49,574 bases of DNA, taken from positions 1 to 49,574 of the forward strand of contig LJUP01000005.1 in assembly GCA_001303955.1 (NCBI GenBank), read 5' to 3'. Under the pieces are notes generated by a model. The model was not told the origin of the DNA. It saw only the letters and a program-made list of their open reading frames with translations, and did not search any database. Each line of letters opens with the position of its first letter. Position 1 is the stretch's first letter. The position numbers were made by a program, and so were the translations under genes. The DNA is from Bacteroides sp. SM23_62 (GTDB taxonomy: Bacteria; Bacteroidota; Bacteroidia; Bacteroidales; SM23-62). Of the stretch, positions 49,226 through 49,574 are shown one piece after another.

Positions 49226-49574
49226 ATGGAAATCAGGGAAACAGGAATTGAGGGATTGTTGGTGATTAAACCGAAAATATTCGAGGATGCCCGGGGTTAC
49301 TTTTTTGAAAGTTTCAACGAGTCTGACCTGGAGAAGGCCGGACATCCGTTCCATTTCATCCAGGATAATCAATCCAAATCTGTTTATGGTGTGGTCCGCG
49401 GACTCCATTACCAGCTCGAACCCAGGGCACAGACCAAGTTTGTCAGGGTCCTCGAGGGCAGCATCTGGGATGTAGCCGTAGACCTGCGTGAAAATTCCCC
49501 AACATTCCTGCAATGGAAAGGGGTTGAGCTTTCGGCAGAGAACAAGCTGCAAATGCTTATACCCAAAGGTTTTG
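49226..49574 (+). CDS. rfbC: dTDP-4-dehydrorhamnose 3,5-epimerase, truncated by window end
   Basis: MEIRETGIEGLLVIKPKIFEDARGYFFESFNESDLEKAG...FIQDNQSKSVYGVVRGLHYQLEPRAQTKFVRVLEGSIWDVAVDLR...LIPKGF. Confidence 0.95.
   Translation, partial: MEIRETGIEGLLVIKPKIFEDARGYFFESFNESDLEKAGHPFHFIQDNQSKSVYGVVRGLHYQLEPRAQTKFVRVLEGSIWDVAVDLRENSPTFLQWKGVELSAENKLQMLIPKGF

Noticed and set aside
1-49574. CRISPR arrays, tRNA/rRNA genes, toxin-antitoxin or restriction/defence systems
   Set aside because: No regularly spaced direct repeats, no tRNA T-loop-type signatures, no defence-family motifs noticed in any supported ORF; window appears mostly core genome. Would need tRNAscan-SE, CRISPRCasFinder and DefenseFinder to confirm.

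Overview
The window is chromosomal DNA from a Bacteroidota bacterium. This is supported by a type B T9SS/gliding-motility C-terminal domain, a PorE-like TPR/PD40/OmpA protein, a Bacteroidota-style S1 protein, short lysine-type 3PGDH and TAnnTTTG promoter-like elements. About 43 protein-coding genes cover nearly the whole window. I saw no rRNA, tRNA, CRISPR array, IS element or prophage. Main blocks: (1) PEP/pyruvate node, pckA and ppdK; (2) xerD-like recombinase, then a divergent HupE/UreJ-like and DUF6702-like pair; (3) T9SS cargo with Fn3 domains plus TPR genes; (4) serine/sulfonate-type operon gcvT-comB-serC-serA-DUF1015-yggS-DHODH-like; (5) M1 peptidase, a truncated secreted-protein fragment and a stand-alone E2 acyltransferase; (6) PorE-like and TPR genes; (7) Hpt-STAS pair and clpB; (8) aspartyl protease, His/Gly-rich lipoprotein, PepSY-TM; (9) a TerB/FHA-like/ABCG fusion transporter convergent with siaB-siaC; (10) THUMP methyltransferase, NadR-like kinase, pnuC, S41 protease and a second siaC; (11) guaA-rnz-STAS-rpsA; (12) the start of a surface-polysaccharide locus (ugd, uxs, rfbA, rfbC). 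The most interesting candidate for an under-described system is the dispersed phospho-signalling set (Hpt+STAS, SiaB+SiaC, second SiaC with an altered phospho-acceptor motif, STAS next to rpsA), with no SiaA phosphatase or SiaD diguanylate cyclase in the window. Further leads are the TerB-ABCG fusion, an S1 protein with a ~165-aa low-complexity N-terminal extension, a split HupE/DUF6702 module, and several perfect inverted repeats in intergenic regions. All family calls come from reading translated motifs. No database search was run.
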